Of a stretch of 64,000 nt of DNA, positions 35,981-45,661 are shown one piece after another. Every line of letters begins with the position of its first letter. Position 1 is the first letter of the stretch. The position numbers were made by a program, and so were the translations under genes. The notes under the pieces are model-generated. The model did no database searches. It worked only from the letters and a program-made list of their open reading frames with translations, and had not been told where the DNA came from. Source of the DNA: Candidatus Kapaibacterium sp. (GTDB lineage Bacteria; Bacteroidota; Ignavibacteria; Kapaibacteriales; UBA2268); assembly GCA_023957315.1 (NCBI GenBank), contig JAMLHE010000002.1, positions 124,001-188,000 of the forward strand. Reading direction: 5' to 3'.

Positions 35981-38900
35981 ATGTATTTAAGTGATATAGA
36001 AATAGTTGGTTTCAAATCTTTTGCCCAGAAAATTAAGCTGAAGTTCAATGGCGGTCTTTCGGCAATAGTTGGTCCTAATGGCTGCGGCAAAACCAATGTA
36101 GTAGATGCTATTCGTTGGGTGCTTGGCGAAAAGAAGGCTTCCACTTTGCGGTCCGATATAATGGAAAATGTGATTTTCAACGGCACAAGAGACCGCAAGC
36201 CACTTAGTATGGCGGAGGTAACTATCACTTTTGACAATAATAAATCAATTTTGCCTACGGACTATTCCGAAGTTTCGATTACAAGAAGGCTCTTCCGTAG
36301 TGGCGACAGCGAATACTTCATCAACAAAACTGCTTGCAGACTAAAAGATATTAGCGATTTGTTCATGGATACAGGAATCGGACCCGATTCATATTCTGTA
36401 ATCGAGTTGAAAATGATTGATGCGATACTTAGCGGCAACGTTGACGACCGCCGCTCGATGTTTGAAGAAGCCGCCGGAATCAAGAAGTATAAGCAGCGTC
36501 GCAAGGAAACTTACAAAAAATTGGAAAACGTTCAGACTGATACAGAAAGATTGAACGATATAATTCAAGAAGTCAGGAAAAACGTTAATTCGCTTTCGCG
36601 CCAAGCATCAAAAACTAAACGCTACAACCAATATTTGACGCGATTGAAAGAACTCGATATGTGCTTGCTCAAAGACGATATGGCAAATTTCTCCTCGAAA
36701 AAGGAAACTCTTCTCGCTGAGCACACAAATCTTGAAGCGGAAAGAATCAAAACCGAGCAAGCAATTGCCGATTCGGAATTGACTTTGAAAGAGCTAAAAG
36801 AGCAACTCAACCACATTGACAATAAGTACAGCAAAACCAACAATACGGTTAATGAACTATCGCAAAAAATTGCGGAAGCAAATCGCACATCTGCAGTTAA
36901 CAACGAAAAATTGAACAGTTATGCCGAAACCGAATCAAGATTGAACAAGGAAATCGAAGAAAATAAACAAGCGATTGCCAATTTGACAGCGGAATCGGAG
37001 CAAATCAAAGCAAATATTCAAGCGATTGAAGAGAAAATTAAGCAATTGCAATTAGAAAAAAATAGTGCCGAGCAAAACAAACAAAATATTCGCAATGACC
37101 ATCGCACTATTTCCGGCGAAGTTAACGCCAAGCAAAATGAATATAATTCGCAAAAAACCAAGTCGGAATCCCTAACAATATTGATTCAGCGAAATAATGA
37201 AAAAAGCAAATCGCTCCAAATCAAGTTGCAAAGCACCGAGCAAGAGCTTTTCAAATACGAAACACAGTTGAATGATTTATCTTCCGAGCTCGATAGCATA
37301 CAAAAAATCAGACCGGATTTGGAAATTGCAATTACAGAAGCAAAGGCTCACTTAGAATCTCAAAAAATCAAAAAGAGCGAAATCGAAAATGAAATCAATT
37401 CGCTAAAGCAACAAATCAACGATAGACTGAACCTAATCAGCAGCCGCAAATCATCAATCGAATTCCTGAATTCGCTTGTTGACGGCAGAGAAGTTACCAA
37501 ATTCCTGAGCTCAGGCAAAGATTGGAAATACGAAGGCGAAAAAGTTTTGCTTGGCGAGCTCGTGGGGTGCGACGAAGAAATCCGAACCGCAGTTTCAGCC
37601 GCATTGGGTGAAGCCGCTCACTTTTTCATAGTTGACGAGAAAGCCAACGCCGAAGCCGCAATAGCACTCTTACAAAAGAATAACAAAGGCAAAACAGGCT
37701 TCGTTTGTAGAGATTTGATTCCAAATGCCCCAAAAGTAGATTCAAAAATTGAGTCTGATGATGTGGTTGGATTATTGAGCGAATTAGTCCGCGTTGACGA
37801 CACGATTCGCAATCTTTTGCGCCATTTATTGGGCAATACAGTCGTCGTCCGGACTGAACAAGCCGCAATTGAACTGACAGCTAACTCTCAGGTTGATAGA
37901 GCCGTAACGCTTGATGGAACTGTGTATGAATCAGCCGGTGTGATTCGTGGCGGCTCATTTTCGCAAAAAGAGGGACTTTGGGTTGGTAAAAAAGAACGTT
38001 TGAAATCACTCGAAACTGAAATCACTTCGCTAAACAAAGAATTAGAATCTTTCAAATCTCACACGGAAAAGCTCGCGAGCGAATCAAAAGCAATTGACTT
38101 GCATTCGGCGGAACAAAATTTGGAAGCGGCGAACAGGAAATTGAAAGATAACGAGAATCAGACGCAAAGACTGATAATGCAAAAGGAATCACTGAATCGG
38201 AATATTAAGATGACTCAGGAAAATTCTTCTCGCTATTTGGGCGAAATTTCTGAAATCACAGAAGAAAGCAACAAATCTCAAATTGAATTGGAAGAATTCA
38301 ACATCAGTTTGGAAACTTTGCTCAAATCTTTAAGACAAACTCGCGATGAAATGAGCAAAATTTCGGCTAAACTTGATGAATCCGACAAAGTGCTGAAAGA
38401 ATTTGAATATAAGATTATTCAGAGCGAGGCAGAACTAAAATCAGCCCATGCAGACAAGAATAGGAATAATTCAAATCGCACATCGGCGGAAAACAAAATC
38501 TCGGAAAGAAACAAAGAACTCGCTGAATTGAACGAATTACGCGTTAAACTATCGGATTCCTCGTTGGAAATTAGCGAGATACTGGCAATTTCACAAAACG
38601 AATTGGAAAGCTCGAATGAAAAACTTCACACTTTAGCGCACGACCGCAGAGTAATAGCCGAGCAATACGACCAATATTTTTCGGAATTTGAACTTCGCCG
38701 CAAAGAGTTTGATAAATTGAAGGACAAAATCCACAAAATTGATATTGAAATGACCGAAATCGGTTCGAATATCCAGAATTTGCTCGAAAAAGCGATGGAA
38801 CAATATCAAATAGAAATTACGGAAATAAGCGTGGAAATTCCCGAAGATTTTGAGCCTGCGACTGCTCGAGCCGAAGCATTAGACCTAAGGGCAAAACTTT

Positions 38901-39511
38901 CGGAATTGGGTAATGTCAACTTTATGGCTTTGGAAGAATTTGAAACTCAGAGCGAGCGACTTGATTTTTACGAAAATCAGCTGAATGATTTGCTCGAATC
39001 GGAAAAAATCCTCAGAGAAACGATTGAGGAAATAAATTCGACTGCTGAGCATAATTTCCGCGAAACATTCGACAAAGTCAGAGCGAATTTCCAAATGCTT
39101 TTCAAAAAATTATTTGGCGAAGAAGGCGATGCAGATATTGGTCTCGAAAGCGAAGATTTGCTCGAATCCGACATTACAATCACTGCAAAGCCGCCAAACA
39201 AGCGTCCGCAATCAATAAAAATGCTTTCGGGTGGCGAGAAAACTCTCACCGCAATTGCACTTTTATTTGCAATTTATCTTGTCAAACCAAGCCCATTCTG
39301 CATACTCGACGAGGTGGATGCACCGCTTGATGATTTGAACGTGGATAAATTCGTCAATCTAATCAAAGATTTCAGCACAGAAACTCAATTTTTAATTGTC
39401 ACTCATAACAAAAAAACAATGGAAGCCGCCGAAACACTCTATGGCATTACAATGCAAGAAGACGGTATCTCGAAAGTGGTATCAGTCAAGCTAAACACGA
39501 GTGCGGCGTAA
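35981..39511 (+). CDS. smc: Chromosome segregation protein SMC
   Basis: Condensin ATPase that loads at ParB-parS and extrudes loops to align chromosome arms. The 1176 residues show Walker A GPNGCGKT at 31-38, two long coiled coils (~170-500 and ~670-1010) around the hinge, whose VVGLLSELV and GGSFSQKEG blocks lie at ~590-650, the ABC signature LSGGEKTLTAIALLFA and Walker B PFCILDEVDAPLDD near the C-terminus. Length is normal. It is co-linear with mreBCD at an 8-bp distance, linking segregation and elongation genes in one operon. ScpA and ScpB are not in the window. Confidence 0.97.
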   Translation: MYLSDIEIVGFKSFAQKIKLKFNGGLSAIVGPNGCGKTNVVDAIRWVLGEKKASTLRSDIMENVIFNGTRDRKPLSMAEVTITFDNNKSILPTDYSEVSITRRLFRSGDSEYFINKTACRLKDISDLFMDTGIGPDSYSVIELKMIDAILSGNVDDRRSMFEEAAGIKKYKQRRKETYKKLENVQTDTERLNDIIQEVRKNVNSLSRQASKTKRYNQYLTRLKELDMCLLKDDMANFSSKKETLLAEHTNLEAERIKTEQAIADSELTLKELKEQLNHIDNKYSKTNNTVNELSQKIAEANRTSAVNNEKLNSYAETESRLNKEIEENKQAIANLTAESEQIKANIQAIEEKIKQLQLEKNSAEQNKQNIRNDHRTISGEVNAKQNEYNSQKTKSESLTILIQRNNEKSKSLQIKLQSTEQELFKYETQLNDLSSELDSIQKIRPDLEIAITEAKAHLESQKIKKSEIENEINSLKQQINDRLNLISSRKSSIEFLNSLVDGREVTKFLSSGKDWKYEGEKVLLGELVGCDEEIRTAVSAALGEAAHFFIVDEKANAEAAIALLQKNNKGKTGFVCRDLIPNAPKVDSKIESDDVVGLLSELVRVDDTIRNLLRHLLGNTVVVRTEQAAIELTANSQVDRAVTLDGTVYESAGVIRGGSFSQKEGLWVGKKERLKSLETEITSLNKELESFKSHTEKLASESKAIDLHSAEQNLEAANRKLKDNENQTQRLIMQKESLNRNIKMTQENSSRYLGEISEITEESNKSQIELEEFNISLETLLKSLRQTRDEMSKISAKLDESDKVLKEFEYKIIQSEAELKSAHADKNRNNSNRTSAENKISERNKELAELNELRVKLSDSSLEISEILAISQNELESSNEKLHTLAHDRRVIAEQYDQYFSEFELRRKEFDKLKDKIHKIDIEMTEIGSNIQNLLEKAMEQYQIEITEISVEIPEDFEPATARAEALDLRAKLSELGNVNFMALEEFETQSERLDFYENQLNDLLESEKILRETIEEINSTAEHNFRETFDKVRANFQMLFKKLFGEEGDADIGLESEDLLESDITITAKPPNKRPQSIKMLSGGEKTLTAIALLFAIYLVKPSPFCILDEVDAPLDDLNVDKFVNLIKDFSTETQFLIVTHNKKTMEAAETLYGITMQEDGISKVVSVKLNTSAA

Positions 39512-39520
39512 GGAGTAAAT

Positions 39521-40726
39521 ATGTCGGGGTATGTAAGTAAAGATTTTGTTCACACAGGTTGCGGATTGGCTCTCGACCCGGATTTGGTTTGGGATACTAT
39601 TCCGTATTCAGTCCAAAAGAATATCAAAAAAGCAAGCAAAGAGGGCGTCACAGCTCGTAAAGTTGCCGGAAACGCTGATGATATAGAAATTCTCAAATCA
39701 ATGTGGTATGACCCCGAAGACCCAAACATGCCAAATCAATTGAACGAGAACGAATTCATGTTCATTGCCGAGCAAAATGGCGAGCCAATCGGAGCCGTGA
39801 TATTACTTCCGGTCGGCAATCATCTTTTTTTGAATAATTTGGCAGGAAATCCGGCGGGTAAGCTGCTTCGTGTTCAAGATTTTTTACTGTGGCATTGCGT
39901 TAACTATTTCGCCGGCAGCAAGTTCAAATATATTGATGTTGGTGTATCGTATCGCGAATCGCTTTATAATTTTTTCAAAAAATGGAAAAGTTTCGGCTAT
40001 CCGGTTATTTTCAATCCTCCAAAAATCAAATTAAATATCTCTCTCAATCCATTTAATGCCAATAATTTAGTCTCTAAAGTCTCTGAAGATGCGACTGAAA
40101 CACTTAAAGCACTCAAAAGCTCGATTGCTTCTGATGCTATTACTTTCGTTCCCTCTGCAGAACAAGCGATTAATATTTTGAACAAATTGAATTTTGAACC
40201 AATTGAACGCACTTATGAATGGAAATCTGCAAACGCAGAACCTTATTACATAGATTTGAGCAAAATTTTCGCAGTCCAATTTGGTGCTTTAATCGTGAAT
40301 CTTGAAATCGGCGACAAAGACATGTGGAACAATCATCATTGCCTCGATGTGTTCAAGCGACAATTAGTTTTCTCGTCAATCGCCAATGAATTGCTCGAGA
40401 TGGATGTGTTAATTGCATTACGTAAACGAAACAAGGGCATTTTTGAAGAACTATTCAATTTGGAAGATATAAAAGCTGAGAAAAAAAATGAATTGATTCC
40501 ATCTGCGTTTTATTTTATACATGAACATAATTATCGTTTCAACAAAAAATTGACTGAATTTGGAATTGAACACATTTATACGGAGGAAACCGGCGAAATT
40601 GGTTTGCCGATACATCAAAACTTAAACCGAAACTCAATCGAATACATTTACGCAATTTTTCGCGGAGTGCTCAACCTTTGCAGCGAATGGATACATACAG
40701 ACACATACAAAGATTTGAAAGATTAA
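39521..40726 (+). CDS. GNAT-like protein with aminotransferase-tail-like C-terminus
   Basis: A 401-residue protein not firmly recognised. Residues ~1-180 look like a GNAT/FemAB-type acyltransferase fold (FMFIAEQNGEPIGAVILLPVG, YIDVGVSYRESLYNFFKKWKSFGYP). The last ~60 residues (EIGLPIHQNLNRNSIEYIYAIFRGV) resemble the extreme C-terminus of DegT/DnrJ/EryC1 sugar aminotransferases, without their PLP-binding core. AAGGAG precedes the ATG 9 bp after smc, so it shares that operon. It may be a nucleotide-sugar-modifying relative; no substrate is supported. An alternative reading is a lineage-specific protein with chance similarity. Confidence 0.6.
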   Translation: MSGYVSKDFVHTGCGLALDPDLVWDTIPYSVQKNIKKASKEGVTARKVAGNADDIEILKSMWYDPEDPNMPNQLNENEFMFIAEQNGEPIGAVILLPVGNHLFLNNLAGNPAGKLLRVQDFLLWHCVNYFAGSKFKYIDVGVSYRESLYNFFKKWKSFGYPVIFNPPKIKLNISLNPFNANNLVSKVSEDATETLKALKSSIASDAITFVPSAEQAINILNKLNFEPIERTYEWKSANAEPYYIDLSKIFAVQFGALIVNLEIGDKDMWNNHHCLDVFKRQLVFSSIANELLEMDVLIALRKRNKGIFEELFNLEDIKAEKKNELIPSAFYFIHEHNYRFNKKLTEFGIEHIYTEETGEIGLPIHQNLNRNSIEYIYAIFRGVLNLCSEWIHTDTYKDLKD

Positions 40727-40753
40727 GTCACTATAAATAAATTTGGAAAAGCA

Positions 40754-41218
40754 ATGAACAAAATTCTTCAAAAGTATATTGATACGGCAATCAGAGCGGA
40801 AGAGCTCGCCGTAAATTTTTATTCAAAATTTTCGAGAAGATTTCACAAAGATTCCCCTTTGCAATTATTATTAGAAAGCGCCGCCAAGCAAAAAGTATTA
40901 GACAGGATTTATTTCAACGCATTAGCAGTCAAAGCAAAACTCGGGCATTACAATGTCAAAGATTCAAAAGTGGACTTTTCGGTTGCTCTCGATTTGAACC
41001 ACTTTTTCCAAGATATTGAAATCGTCGGTGACCATTCGGCTTTGAAATCTTTATTCACCCGTGCGAAGGGATTCCAAGATGCCCTCGTAGCTTATTATGA
41101 ATCAATTGCCCATATTTTCCATAATGAGCCGGAATTTCAGCGAATTTTAGATTACAACAAGAGTTTGGGTGAGGAAATCCAAAATCTCATGACAAAAGTA
41201 GCAGACGTGCCGGAGTGA
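40754..41218 (+). CDS. Hypothetical helical protein, possibly ferritin-like fold
   Basis: A 154-residue, predominantly helical, soluble protein without signal peptide. It begins with a helix IDTAIRAEELAVNFYSKFSRRF that resembles the first helix of rubrerythrin/ferritin-like domains, and a later helix QDALVAYYESIAHIFHNEPEF. The paired ExxH metal ligands of true rubrerythrins are not complete, so metal binding is doubtful. GGAAAAG precedes the ATG. It lies between the GNAT-like gene and a membrane protein in the mre-smc run. Function unknown. Confidence 0.6.
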   Translation: MNKILQKYIDTAIRAEELAVNFYSKFSRRFHKDSPLQLLLESAAKQKVLDRIYFNALAVKAKLGHYNVKDSKVDFSVALDLNHFFQDIEIVGDHSALKSLFTRAKGFQDALVAYYESIAHIFHNEPEFQRILDYNKSLGEEIQNLMTKVADVPE

Positions 41219-41219
41219 T

Positions 41220-42485
41220 ATGCTCAAAAAAGCTGATACTCATGCACTTGTAGCCTTGCTGATTTTGGCATATTTGATAGTTGGATTTACTTTCCAAAAG
41301 CAAATAAGCCACAATGAGGGCAAGGGTTTTGACGGTGTGTATTATTATCAATTAGCTACTGATTTCGTAAACGGCGAGACACCAACTGCAAAATCGCCAT
41401 TCGTTTATCGTATCGGCACTCCATATGTAGTTTCAGTCTTTTTCCCGAATGACTTGATGACGGGATTCAAATCCGTCAATCTTGTTTTTGCGGTCATATC
41501 AATATTTTTGCTTCTCCATTTCCTGCGATTATATATTGATGACGAAAGAATTATAATGCTTTTGGTGGCATTATACATTATATATTGGCAGGCACCACTG
41601 AGACTATCAATTTACTATCCCGTGCATACCGACCCGGCTTCAATCACATTCATGCTCGCATCATTGATTGCCGTGACAAATATAATCCGCGACAAATCCA
41701 AACGGGGAAATCTTATACTTCTGACACTATTAACAGGCGTTGGTGTATTATTCCGTGAAATATGCTTAGTTCCCGCAATGGCTTTGGCATTTTCGAGTTT
41801 TGTATCATTGAAAGAGCAAAAAATGGAATTTCATCTCCCACAAAAAAAGCAACTAACATATTTCATTCCCATGATTATTGGCTTGCTCGGCTATATCATG
41901 ATAATAGCATTTGTCAATAAAAGTGATGATTCGACCTTTTTTGGAGCGACTTTGGGCTGGCTTTACGAGAAATCAGCCGCGAAGTATGTTCATGCCCTTA
42001 TGATGGCTTTCGGTCCCATTTTGATTTTAGCTATCTATAATATTCGTAATGGGTTACAGTTTTTGAAAAGCGAACCGCACTTGCTATTTTTTGTTATAGC
42101 GATGTTGCTCGTCGGCTTAGTTGGCGGCTCGGATACAGAACGATTGCTCTATTGGTCAATGCCGGTTGTCTATGTTTTGATAGGCAAATTTCTTTCAGAG
42201 CGAGGTACTTTGCTGAATTGGCAAATCATTGCTCTAATTGCAATTACACAGCTAATTTCTACTCGTGCATTTCTTTTCATTCCCGATTACCCGAATGATT
42301 TCAGTTCAGTAATTCCCTTTTTAACGCCACTCACAAACGAATTTCCTCTTTTTGATTTATGGTCATGGCATGGCAAGCAAAAAATGAACATCTTCTCTTT
42401 TTTGCAATATGCGACCATTTTGGGTGCTTTATTTTGGATGCTCAAACATGCTGATATCAAGCAAATCAAGATTCTGAAAAAGTAA
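41220..42485 (+). CDS. Polytopic membrane protein, possible GT-C glycosyltransferase
   Basis: A 421-residue integral membrane protein with about ten hydrophobic segments. A first extracytoplasmic loop after membrane segment 1 carries acidic and aromatic residues (EGKGFDGVYYYQLATDF), as in GT-C type glycosyltransferases, and the fold-wide alternation of segments and short loops fits that class. No family-specific motif was recognised, so the enzyme role is tentative. Its ATG lies 1 bp after the stop of the previous gene, with GGAG upstream, so coupled translation is likely. Confidence 0.55.
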   Translation: MLKKADTHALVALLILAYLIVGFTFQKQISHNEGKGFDGVYYYQLATDFVNGETPTAKSPFVYRIGTPYVVSVFFPNDLMTGFKSVNLVFAVISIFLLLHFLRLYIDDERIIMLLVALYIIYWQAPLRLSIYYPVHTDPASITFMLASLIAVTNIIRDKSKRGNLILLTLLTGVGVLFREICLVPAMALAFSSFVSLKEQKMEFHLPQKKQLTYFIPMIIGLLGYIMIIAFVNKSDDSTFFGATLGWLYEKSAAKYVHALMMAFGPILILAIYNIRNGLQFLKSEPHLLFFVIAMLLVGLVGGSDTERLLYWSMPVVYVLIGKFLSERGTLLNWQIIALIAITQLISTRAFLFIPDYPNDFSSVIPFLTPLTNEFPLFDLWSWHGKQKMNIFSFLQYATILGALFWMLKHADIKQIKILKK

Positions 42486-42595
42486 AACATAAGCTTTTAC
42501 TTACATTTTTGTAGTATAAACATGCTGCTTCAATATATTTACATCAAAAGATGCAATTTCCCTTCTTTTATTCCTCAAATTAGCGAATTTTACTT

Positions 42596-42603
42596 TACTT
42601 TTG
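42596..42603 (+). promoter_or_regulatory. -7 element upstream of S41 protease gene
   Basis: TACTTTTG fits the Bacteroidota -7 consensus TAnnTTTG and would place the start of transcription near 42610, 87 bp before the chosen ATG. It overlaps a DnaA-box-like sequence. Confidence 0.45.
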
Positions 42604-42621
42604 TGGAAAATGTGTGGATAA
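42602..42621 (-). promoter_or_regulatory. Pair of DnaA-box-like sequences at the ctpA promoter
   Basis: TGTGGAAAA (42602-42610) and TGTGGATAA (42613-42621) are the reverse complements of TTTTCCACA and of the consensus DnaA box TTATCCACA. They sit side by side at the predicted transcription start, where bound DnaA could repress the gene. Binding is inferred from sequence only. Confidence 0.45.
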
Positions 42622-42696
42622 TCCATAAAATTGTTAAATGAAAATGTTTTAATTTCGTTATTACTTAATAAGCTTAAATTAGGGGCGATTACGGTT

Positions 42697-44298
42697 ATGT
42701 ATTCAAAATCATTCATGGTGTCAATTATTGTGCTGATGTTTATCGGCACTGTAAGCCATTCCAATGATAAGGTCCAACAACAATTACAGAAGCTGAATCA
42801 GGTAATCAAAACAGCCCAAGACAATCACTTAAACCAAAATGAAACAAGTATTCTGGTGGATGCTGCCATTCGTGGAATACTCAAAGAGTTAGACCCACAC
42901 TCATACTACTTCACTAAAGATGAAATAAAAGACATCGAAGCCCGCCGTTCCGGGAACTTTTTCGGAGTAGGGATTACTTTTACCATAATCAATGATACAA
43001 TCAATATACTCAACGTAATGAAACAAGGTCCTGCTTCATCTGCAGGCTTAGACGTTGCCGATAAAATTCTGAAAATTGACGGAGAAAGTGCTATCGGCAT
43101 TACGATGAGTGAAGTTGACCATAAGCTACGCGGTGAACGCAATACTTATGTAACATTGGACATACTTAAAGCAAACGGTAAATTACAAAAAGATGTAAAC
43201 ATCGTTCGGTCGAGAATTCCCGTTTATAGTATCAATTCATCATATTTGATTGATGATACGCACATTGGATATATAAAAATCAGCCGCTTTAATGCCACTA
43301 CTCATATCGAATTGACAGATACATTAAGCATTTTATCCCAAATGGGAATGAAAGGCTTGATTATAGATTTGCGTGGAAATCCCGGTGGAATCGTAGAGCA
43401 GGTATATCTCGTTGCTGATGAATTTATTGACGAAAACGAGAATGTTCTCATTACAAAAGGTCGTGACCCGGAATATAATGAAACTTATAAATCCACGAAG
43501 AGTGGAGATTATAAAGAGCTGCCTTTGATACTTTTGATTGACGGCGAAACAGCTTCGGCACCGGAAATTTTAGCAGGTGCTTTTCAAGATTTAGACAGAA
43601 GCCTTGTTCTTGGTCAAACTTCATTCGGCAAAGGATTAGTCCAAAAACCTTACCGTTTGGCTGATGGTTCGGAATTTTGGCTTACGGTTGCCAAATATTA
43701 TACTCCTTCCGGTCGCAGCATCCAAAAAGATTATTCTAACAAGGAAACTTACGGTACGCTCACAGACCGTATCGTACTGAAAGACGGTATGAATTTGGGT
43801 CATACTACTGAACTTACTCCCGAACATGGCTTTACCGAGACTACACCTATATTTCGTACTAAGTCAGGTCGCCCGGTGTTAGCAAGTGGCGGTATTGTGC
43901 CTGACTACGTTATTAATGATGATTCCACTACGTATTTGACTAAATCTATGACTACAGAGAATATTTTCAACAAGTATTGCCTATCGTATTACATCAAGAA
44001 CCGTAAAAATATCGAAACACTTTATCGTGAAAATTTCCGGTATTATTTCGAATCTTTCCAAGTTGATAGCGTAATGATTTATGATTTCATAGACGTTAGC
44101 ATTGCTTCCGGAATAGTTTGGAACCAAGATGAATTTAAAAGAGATGAACATTTCATTATGCTCAATATCAAGGCTGCTTTGGCAGGAATAATTTGGGATG
44201 AAAACAAACGTAATGAAGTTATGATGACAAATTCAAAACATATCAAAAAAGCCGTCGAGTTAATGCCGATGGCAGAACGAATTATCCGCAAGAATTAG
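42697..44298 (+). CDS. S41 family C-terminal processing peptidase (CtpA-like)
   Basis: Periplasmic serine protease, ~533 residues. The ATG at 42697 is chosen because it directly begins a signal peptide (YSKSFMVSIIVLMFIGTVSHS) and GGGGCG lies upstream; a TTG at 42631 would add 22 residues ahead of it. A PDZ domain at ~70-170 holds FFGVGITF and AGLDVADKILKIDGE. The S41 domain has the Ser in GETASAPEILAGAFQD and the Lys in GQTSFGKGLVQ, the Ser-Lys dyad. The C-terminal extension of ~150 residues is typical of FCB homologues. Targets unknown. DnaA-box-like sites lie at its promoter. Confidence 0.9.
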   Translation: MYSKSFMVSIIVLMFIGTVSHSNDKVQQQLQKLNQVIKTAQDNHLNQNETSILVDAAIRGILKELDPHSYYFTKDEIKDIEARRSGNFFGVGITFTIINDTINILNVMKQGPASSAGLDVADKILKIDGESAIGITMSEVDHKLRGERNTYVTLDILKANGKLQKDVNIVRSRIPVYSINSSYLIDDTHIGYIKISRFNATTHIELTDTLSILSQMGMKGLIIDLRGNPGGIVEQVYLVADEFIDENENVLITKGRDPEYNETYKSTKSGDYKELPLILLIDGETASAPEILAGAFQDLDRSLVLGQTSFGKGLVQKPYRLADGSEFWLTVAKYYTPSGRSIQKDYSNKETYGTLTDRIVLKDGMNLGHTTELTPEHGFTETTPIFRTKSGRPVLASGGIVPDYVINDDSTTYLTKSMTTENIFNKYCLSYYIKNRKNIETLYRENFRYYFESFQVDSVMIYDFIDVSIASGIVWNQDEFKRDEHFIMLNIKAALAGIIWDENKRNEVMMTNSKHIKKAVELMPMAERIIRKN

Positions 44299-44342
44299 CT
44301 CAATTCACACCTCTACAGTATAAATATCTCCTTTTAATTTGC

Positions 44343-44350
44343 TACTTTTG
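44343..44350 (+). promoter_or_regulatory. -7 element upstream of serS
   Basis: TACTTTTG matches TAnnTTTG and lies 36 bp before the serS ATG. No -33 TTTG is seen at the usual distance. Confidence 0.4.
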
Positions 44351-44386
44351 TATTCAATTATGTAACAATATGAAAAATGGTGGATT

Positions 44387-45661
44387 ATGCTTGATTTGAA
44401 ATTTATCAGGGACAACATTGATGCCGTTCGGCTCAACATTAAAAATAAGAACGAATCTGCGGATGTGGACCAAATACCTCAGCTCGATGAAAAAAGACGC
44501 TCGATTATACAAGAAGTCGAAAAACTGAAAAATTTGCGAAATGTTGTGTCGAAAGAGATTGCTCAATCTAAAAAAGACGGGCAAAATGCAGATGACAAAA
44601 TTGCATCAATGAAAGATGTTTCCGATAACATCAAAAAATTGGACGACGAGCTTAGAATAATAGAAGAGCAAATCTACCAAGTCCAACTTTACATACCAAA
44701 TATGACAGGACCTGATGTTGTTGCGGGCAAATCTGCCGCTGACAACCAAATTGTCCGTACATGGGGTGCAGAGTACAAAAAAGAAGTAGAACGTAACCAC
44801 ATAGACATAGCGACTGATTTAGCTATCATCGATTTTGAGCGCGGTGCAAAGGTTTCAGGTTCGGGATTTGCTTTTTATCGTGGCAAAGGTGCAAAATTGG
44901 AACGGGCGCTAATCAACTTTATGCTTGATTATCACTTAGAAAATCATGGCTACACAGAATTGATGTCTCCATATCTGGTAAACGAAAAATCAATGTACGG
45001 CACGGGACAATTGCCAAAAATGGCTGAAGATATGTACCACGCTCAAGAAGATAATGTTTATTTGATACCTACTGCAGAAGTTCCAATCACAAATTATCAT
45101 TATGACGAAATGCTGCCGAATGAAAAATTACCAATTAAATACTGCGGCTTTTCACCATGTTGGCGACGCGAAGCCGGAAGTTACGGCAAAGAAGTTCGTG
45201 GATTTTTGCGAGTGCACCAATTTAACAAAGTGGAGATGGTGAATTTCTCACGTCCCGATAAATCTTGGGAACAACTCGAAATCTTGCTTACAGAAGCTGA
45301 AGATATCGTCAAAGCTCTAAAACTTCACTATCGCGTTCTTAGACTTTGCAGCGGCGATACAAGCTTTGCAGCGTCTATGACATACGACATCGAAGTTTGG
45401 TCGCCCGGTGAAAAGAATTGGCTCGAAGTATCAAGCTGCTCTAACTTTACGGATTTTCAGGGACGCCGTGCAAATATTCGTTTCAGACCCGAACCCAATG
45501 CTAAACCCGAATTCATCCATACTTTGAATGGCAGTGGATTGGCTACCTCTCGTATTATGGTTGCTATGCTTGAGCAATACACCGATTCGGACAATTGCTT
45601 CCACGTACCGGAAGCACTCCGCAAATATACGGGTTTTGAAACAATCAGCAAAAACGATTAG
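44387..45661 (+). CDS. serS: Seryl-tRNA synthetase
   Basis: Class II aminoacyl-tRNA synthetase that charges tRNA-Ser (and Sec). The N-terminal antiparallel coiled coil at ~25-105 recognises the long variable arm. The catalytic core has motif 1 near MSPYLVNEKSMYGTGQLPK, TAEVP for serine binding, motif 2 FSPCWRREAGSYGKEVRGFLRVHQF (in part) and motif 3 GSGLATSRIMVAMLEQY. Length 424 is normal. Its own promoter-like element lies just upstream. Confidence 0.97.
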   Translation: MLDLKFIRDNIDAVRLNIKNKNESADVDQIPQLDEKRRSIIQEVEKLKNLRNVVSKEIAQSKKDGQNADDKIASMKDVSDNIKKLDDELRIIEEQIYQVQLYIPNMTGPDVVAGKSAADNQIVRTWGAEYKKEVERNHIDIATDLAIIDFERGAKVSGSGFAFYRGKGAKLERALINFMLDYHLENHGYTELMSPYLVNEKSMYGTGQLPKMAEDMYHAQEDNVYLIPTAEVPITNYHYDEMLPNEKLPIKYCGFSPCWRREAGSYGKEVRGFLRVHQFNKVEMVNFSRPDKSWEQLEILLTEAEDIVKALKLHYRVLRLCSGDTSFAASMTYDIEVWSPGEKNWLEVSSCSNFTDFQGRRANIRFRPEPNAKPEFIHTLNGSGLATSRIMVAMLEQYTDSDNCFHVPEALRKYTGFETISKND

